Source: CALHAX01 sp038523655
Lineage (GTDB): Bacteria; Pseudomonadota; Alphaproteobacteria; Rhizobiales; CALHAX01
Assembly: GCA_038523655.1 (NCBI GenBank)
Contig: JBCBJG010000039.1
Location: 1 to 17,076, forward strand
Direction of reading: 5' to 3'
Length of the DNA: 17,076 nt
This document shows positions 13,611-17,076 of this stretch, in pieces (positions within the stretch are counted from its first letter, which is position 1; each line of letters begins with the position of its first letter). The notes below the pieces were generated by a model, which was not told the DNA's origin, searched no databases, and saw only the letters and a list, made by a program, of their open reading frames with translations. Position numbers and translations under genes: made by a program.

Positions 13611-15058
13611 CGTGACGCCCCTCGGCCGTATCGCTCGCTGAGGTAGGCATGGATTGCACGGGCACACTGCGCCTCGCCGCCGGCCGGCCGGCCGGGTTTG
13701 GCTGATGGCGTCCAGCCATACATATCGAGATGCGCGTAGGTCGCGGCGTGCTTCACGAAGCGACGGAGGAAAAGCGCGGCTGTGATCGAGCCCGCGAACG
13801 GCCCAGTGGAGATGTGGCACACGTCGGCGACCGGACTTTTCAAGGTTCCCTCGTATCCGTCCCAGAACGGCATTCTCCAGAATGGATCGTGAACGTCGTG
13901 CGCAGATTTTTCCATTGCAGCGGCGACATCGTCCGAGGTCGCGTAGAAGGCTGGCAAGTCCGGGCCGAGTGCCACGCGGGCTGAGCCGGTTAATGTCGCG
14001 AGGCTGATGACCAGATCGGGCTCATCACCATCCGCCAAGCTCAAAGCATCGGCGAGTACGAGGCGGCCTTCGGCGTCGGTGTTGCCGATCTCGACGGTAA
14101 TGCCCGCGTGGCTCGGCAACACATCCCCCGGGCGGAACGCGTTACCGGCGACGGCGTTCTCGACGGCCGGGATCAGCACGCGCAAGCGAACCGGCAATCC
14201 GGTTTCCATGATCAGCCGGGCGGTCGCGAGGGTTGCGGCGGCGCCACCCATGTCCTTCTTCATCAGCATCATGCTGTTGCCGGGCTTGATATTAAGTCCC
14301 CCGGTATCAAACACGACGCCTTTGCCGACGAGCGTCACCTTGGGGTGGTCCGGTTCGCCCCAGGAGAAATCGATCAGCCGGGGCGGCCGAGTGCTTGCGC
14401 GACCCACGGCGTGGATCAAGGGAAAGTTCTTGTCGAGCAAGGCGTCGCCGATCGTCACCTCGCACGATGCATCGAACGTATCGGCGAGTGCGCGGGCTGC
14501 CTGCTCGAGTTCCTCGGGTCCCAGATCGTTCGCCGGCGTGTTGATCAAATCGCGACCGAGGAAGATCGACTGCGCGAGCGCTTCCGCCGTTGGCCGGTCG
14601 GCCAGCTTGTCGAGGCGCAGGCGGGCGGATTTGCCCGGTGCCTCGTTCCGGTAGGCGTCGAACCGGTAGGACGAGAGTGCCCAGGCAGTGGCTGCGAGCG
14701 TCGGTTCGGTCAGTTCGGCGTCGATGTGGTAGTCGCCGTCCGGTAGTCGGTTCGCCAGCGCGCAGACTGCAAACAGGTCGCCGCCGCTCAGGGTTTCGAG
14801 CGCGTTTTTCTCTGCTTTCCCGATGCCTGCCACGACGCGGGCAACGTCGCCTTTTTCATCCGGAAGCAGTGCGATCTCACCGCGGGCGAAGCCAAACTCC
14901 GACGATTTGAGAAAGGTCCGCTCCGCGCTAGTCAGCGCTGAAAGCTCGCTCCGTTCGGCGCCAACGCGGGCAAACGTGATGGGGATGGTGCGCTTGCGGG
15001 ACGACGCGGGAAGGAAGGCGTCGAGCGCGCGGGTCGATCGTTGAAAGAGGTCGCTCAC
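13607..15058 (-). CDS. M17 leucyl aminopeptidase family protein
   Basis: The product has 483 residues and starts at a GTG with only a weak Shine-Dalgarno. The M17 signature 'NTDAEGRLVLADAL' is at 326-339. Expected metal ligands are K246, D251, D269, D328 and E330, and catalytic K258 and R332; their spacing equals that of bovine lens aminopeptidase (K250, D255, D273, D332, E334, K262, R336) with a constant shift of four. The enzyme is therefore predicted to be an active di-zinc or di-manganese cytosolic exopeptidase that removes N-terminal residues. The N-terminal domain (about 1-160) is divergent, as is common in the family. The length is close to the usual 480-500. Its last codons overlap the NlpC/P60 gene by 4 nt, pointing to joint turnover of cell-wall-derived or other peptides. 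PepA-like DNA-binding roles cannot be judged from sequence. Confidence 0.93.
   Translation of the reverse strand: MSDLFQRSTRALDAFLPASSRKRTIPITFARVGAERSELSALTSAERTFLKSSEFGFARGEIALLPDEKGDVARVVAGIGKAEKNALETLSGGDLFAVCALANRLPDGDYHIDAELTEPTLAATAWALSSYRFDAYRNEAPGKSARLRLDKLADRPTAEALAQSIFLGRDLINTPANDLGPEELEQAARALADTFDASCEVTIGDALLDKNFPLIHAVGRASTRPPRLIDFSWGEPDHPKVTLVGKGVVFDTGGLNIKPGNSMMLMKKDMGGAAATLATARLIMETGLPVRLRVLIPAVENAVAGNAFRPGDVLPSHAGITVEIGNTDAEGRLVLADALSLADGDEPDLVISLATLTGSARVALGPDLPAFYATSDDVAAAMEKSAHDVHDPFWRMPFWDGYEGTLKSPVADVCHISTGPFAGSITAALFLRRFVKHAATYAHLDMYGWTPSAKPGRPAGGEAQCARAIHAYLSERYGRGASR
13618..13623 (-). promoter_or_regulatory. Ribosome binding site for the NlpC/P60 gene
   Basis: GAGGGG on the minus strand lies 7 nt upstream of ATG 13610-13608, within the 3' end of the aminopeptidase gene. 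It decides the start used for the NlpC/P60 entry. Confidence 0.75.
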
Positions 15059-15190
15059 GTTGATACCGCTGCAGAGGAAGATCGCGTGGGCATACTCCCC
15101 GCGGTCGAGCGGCGCAAATGCATGGTTCGGGTGCGCCGGGCCGATGGGCGCGCACCGGTTCGCGAGCGGTCAGAGGAGGGACGGGCGGCG
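15059..15190. promoter_or_regulatory. Divergent intergenic region between aminopeptidase and GST genes
   Basis: These 132 nt separate two divergently read genes and should hold promoters for both. An inverted repeat, GGTGCGC (15130-15136) with GCGCACC (15150-15156), could be an operator or a chance GC-rich palindrome. No clear -35/-10 pair can be assigned on either strand. Confidence 0.35.
15174..15179 (+). promoter_or_regulatory. Ribosome binding site for the GST gene
   Basis: AGGAGG lies 11 nt upstream of ATG 15191, slightly far but strong. It supports this start over the open frame that extends 50 codons upstream into the divergent gene's start. Confidence 0.65.
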
Positions 15191-15889
15191 ATGGCCTACG
15201 AGCTGGTGATCGGCAACTTCAACACGTCGTCGTGGAGCCTGCGGAGCTGGGTTCTAATGCACCAATTCGGGTTCGCATTTGACGAGGTGTTCGTTCGCCT
15301 GACGGACGCGCAAAATCGCTACGTGGAAGGGCGCGCGGCGGAGGTCGGGCGGCATTCGCCGTCCGGCACCGTTCCCGTGCTGCGTATTGACGGAGCGCCG
15401 GTGTGGGACACGCTCGCGATCGCCGAAACCCTCGCGGAACGTCACGCGGACCTCGACATGTGGCCCAGCGTGCCGCAAGCGCGTGCGCACGCGCGGGCCG
15501 TGAGCGCGGAAATGCATGCCGGCTTTACGCCGCTGCGGGCCGAGCATCCGATGGATATCTCGCATTATCGGCCGGTTAACGCGGTGTCTGATGCCGTTGC
15601 GTCGAATATCCGGCGGATCGTTGCGCTGTGGGGCGAATGCCGGTCTCGGTTCGCGGGCGATGGAGAATTTCTGTTCGGTGCGTTTTCCATCGCGGACAGC
15701 ATGTACGCCCCGGTGGTCAGCCGGTTCGCGACGTACGGGATCGATCCACGTGCATATGGTGGGGATGAAAAGACACTTGCCTATATGCAGGCGGTCTGGG
15801 CAGTCCCGGCGATGGTGGCATTTCGGGAGCGGGCAGTGGCCGAGATCGGTGCCCAACGGGCCGATGCGTTTCCGGATTGGATTGCCTGA
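15191..15889 (+). CDS. Glutathione S-transferase family protein
   Basis: The product has 232 residues, normal for a bacterial GST. The N-terminal thioredoxin-like domain shows 'YELVIGNFNTSSWSLRSW', whose S13/S14 region would hold the residue that activates glutathione, and 'SGTVPVL' with the cis-proline P62. The usual E-S pair that binds the glutamyl part of glutathione is D73-T74 here ('WDTLAIAETLAER'). The helical C-terminal domain contains 'FSIADSMYAPVVSRF', which carries the N-capping aspartate typical of the fold. It is a soluble cytoplasmic protein. The likely activity is conjugation or reduction with glutathione; the substrate is unknown. It is transcribed away from the aminopeptidase operon and about 125 nt from the TPR lipoprotein gene, with no functional link evident. 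Confidence 0.9.
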   Translation: MAYELVIGNFNTSSWSLRSWVLMHQFGFAFDEVFVRLTDAQNRYVEGRAAEVGRHSPSGTVPVLRIDGAPVWDTLAIAETLAERHADLDMWPSVPQARAHARAVSAEMHAGFTPLRAEHPMDISHYRPVNAVSDAVASNIRRIVALWGECRSRFAGDGEFLFGAFSIADSMYAPVVSRFATYGIDPRAYGGDEKTLAYMQAVWAVPAMVAFRERAVAEIGAQRADAFPDWIA

Positions 15890-15931
15890 CAACCCTTACA
15901 TGGAAGCGCGGCACGATGCAGGCTGCGGAGC

Positions 15932-15961
15932 TTAATCCTTCATTACCGTCTGTCCCATAAT
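15932..15961 (+). promoter_or_regulatory. Possible CtrA box and promoter for the TadD-like gene
   Basis: TTAA-N7-TTAC (15932-15946) matches seven of the eight defined bases of the alphaproteobacterial CtrA box TTAA-N7-TTAA. A CATAAT at 15956-15961 could be the -10, placing the left half-site near -35, the usual geometry of CtrA-activated promoters. A GANTC site (GATTC, 15976-15980), the CcrM methylation target, follows. This is inferred from short motifs. Confidence 0.35.
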
Positions 15962-15978
15962 CATACATCCAGCGTGAT

Positions 15979-15997
15979 TCGCCCCTGTATCGGGCGA
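15979..15997 (+). other. Short hairpin in the leader of the TadD-like gene
   Basis: TCGCCC (15979-15984) pairs with GGGCGA (15992-15997) around a 7-nt loop, just before the Shine-Dalgarno AAAGGA (16000-16005). It overlaps the alternative upstream ATG at 15997, which argues against that start. The stem is short, so its relevance is uncertain. Confidence 0.3.
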
Positions 15998-16014
15998 TGA
16001 AAGGATGTTGGATT

Positions 16015-17001
16015 ATGAAGCGTTGTACGCAGTCGGGCGGCCTGATGCGGTCTGCCCACGGCCTGCGCGGTGTGTTCGCCGTGTCCGTTGTCGCTCTTTC
16101 GCTCGGCGGTTGTGCCGGTACCGGTGACAAGTCGCTTGCCGGGCTGAGCGCCCCTAAACCGGTGGGCAGTGTGGCGTCTGCGACGCCCAAACCATTCGTG
16201 CCCATAGACAAGAATGCTGCGCCGGTCGATCGCGCGATCCAGTACTGGTCGCAGGCGTTTGCGCAGAACCCGGGCAACGAGAAAGCTGCTGTCGCCTACG
16301 CGCGCAATCTGCGTGCGAAAGGTGAGAAGCAGAAAGCGCTCCAGGTTCTGCAGCGCGCATCGATGGCAAATTCCAAGAGCAAGGTGATCGCGTCGGAGTA
16401 TGCGCGGGTCGCCGTGGATCTCGGACAGATCGAGTTTGCTCAAAAGCTGATCGCACGGGCGAGTGATCCGTCGCGGCCGGACTGGAAACTCATCTCCGCG
16501 CAAGGCGCGGCGCTCGCCAAAACCGGTAAGCACAAGGAAGCGCAGGGATATTTCCTCCGTGCCTTGCAACTGAAGCCGGCGCATCCGCCGCTGCTCAACA
16601 ATCTCGCGCTGGCGTACGCACTGAACGGCGATATCGAAGACGCGGAGCGGCTGCTGCGCAAGGCTGCGGCGCGGGGACAAAATATCCGCAAGATCCGTAA
16701 GAATCTCGCGCTCGTTCTCGGCGTGCAGGGCAAGTTTGCGGAATCGCAGACTGTTGCGAAGGCGGTTTACATGACCGAGGGGCGTGCGCGCTCGAATACG
16801 GAGTTTTTGAAGCGCTGGGTGAAGGCCAGCCCGCAGACGGCGCCCGCGCAAAATAGTGATGCGTACCGCGATGGACGCCGTGGCCCGTGGGCCGAAGCAA
16901 CCGTGACGCCTGAAGCGCCGCAATCGCTCGTCCCCTGGGCGGCCACGACGACGGCCGATGATGCTGGTGGCTGGCAGACCGATGTTGCTGCGCTGAATTG
17001 A
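16015..17001 (+). CDS. tadD: TadD-like TPR lipoprotein (Flp/Tad pilus assembly)
   Basis: The product has 328 residues. ATG 16015 is chosen because AAAGGA lies 9 nt upstream; the in-frame ATG at 15997 has no Shine-Dalgarno and would add six residues. A lipoprotein signal peptide ends in the lipobox 'LGGC', giving lipidated C33 followed by Ala, which suggests outer-membrane sorting. Residues about 75-250 form tetratricopeptide-like helix pairs ('NEKAAVAYARNLRAKGEKQKA', 'SAQGAALAKTGKHKEAQGYF', 'LLNNLALAYALNGDIEDAER', 'RKNLALVLGVQGKFAESQ'). This layout and the N-N-LALAYAL-x-G/LALVLG-x-QG pattern are those of TadD, an outer-membrane pilotin-like partner of the Tad secretin. The Pro/Ala/Thr-rich tail is of unknown use. 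No other tad gene lies in the window, so the gene is either solitary or at the edge of a tad cluster. Confidence 0.78.
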   Translation: MKRCTQSGGLMRSAHGLRGVFAVSVVALSLGGCAGTGDKSLAGLSAPKPVGSVASATPKPFVPIDKNAAPVDRAIQYWSQAFAQNPGNEKAAVAYARNLRAKGEKQKALQVLQRASMANSKSKVIASEYARVAVDLGQIEFAQKLIARASDPSRPDWKLISAQGAALAKTGKHKEAQGYFLRALQLKPAHPPLLNNLALAYALNGDIEDAERLLRKAAARGQNIRKIRKNLALVLGVQGKFAESQTVAKAVYMTEGRARSNTEFLKRWVKASPQTAPAQNSDAYRDGRRGPWAEATVTPEAPQSLVPWAATTTADDAGGWQTDVAALN

Positions 17002-17022
17002 ACCGGATGACATGCGCCGGGT

Positions 17023-17045
17023 CGGTCGGAGCATTCGTCCGACCG
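17023..17045 (+). terminator. Possible terminator hairpin after the TadD-like gene
   Basis: CGGTCGGA (17023-17030) and TCCGACCG (17038-17045) form a perfect 8-bp stem with a 7-nt loop, 21 nt after the stop. No T-run follows, so it may be a weak terminator or an mRNA 3'-end structure. Confidence 0.35.
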
Positions 17046-17076
17046 CACGCTGGGTACCGCCGACGCCGTCGCGCAA

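Noticed and set aside
13611..13820. 70-residue N-terminal extension of the NlpC/P60 protein
   Set aside because: It lies wholly inside the aminopeptidase gene; the start at 13610 has a good Shine-Dalgarno and the ATGA overlap.
15041..15190. 50-residue N-terminal extension of the GST protein
   Set aside because: The added residues do not resemble the GST fold, and the frame overlaps the start of the divergent aminopeptidase. AGGAGG precedes ATG 15191.

Overview
The window looks like chromosomal DNA of an alphaproteobacterium. It is GC-rich, carries a TadD-type pilus lipoprotein, and has a near-consensus CtrA box and a GANTC site in front of that gene. No signature allows a species or family to be named. 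There are seven protein genes, no RNA genes, no mobile elements and no CRISPR array.

Positions 1-12678 (plus strand) form a surface-protein module. Two tandem paralogues (1-807, cut off at its 5' side, and 853-3123) encode exported proteins made almost wholly of DUF11/DUF7507-type beta-sandwich repeats of about 145 residues. A 266-nt intergenic region with three hairpins follows; the last hairpin resembles an intrinsic terminator. Next comes a giant 1863-residue secreted protein (3390-8981) with eight such repeats, an acidic Ca-binding-like stretch, two cysteine-bracketed small domains, two further DUF11-like domains, an SdrD-B-like domain and a degenerate OmpA-like C-terminus. One base later starts a 1231-residue outer-membrane beta-barrel protein (8983-12678). 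I infer that the module displays, and perhaps polymerises, repeat proteins at the cell surface. The repeat protein with the OmpA-like end and the barrel would form the base.

Positions 12720-15058 (minus strand) hold a two-gene operon with a 4-nt ATGA overlap: an M17 leucyl aminopeptidase followed by a cytoplasmic SH3/NlpC-P60 peptidase. This pair fits murein-peptide recycling. Divergent from it is a glutathione S-transferase family gene (15191-15889, plus). The window ends with a TadD-like TPR lipoprotein gene (16015-17001, plus).

The most interesting pattern is in the two repeat paralogues. Their last domain stops just before the N-x-A strand that ends every internal repeat, while the mature N-termini of the second and third repeat proteins begin with exactly such a strand. 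This suggests either a shifted repeat phase or head-to-tail strand complementation between subunits.
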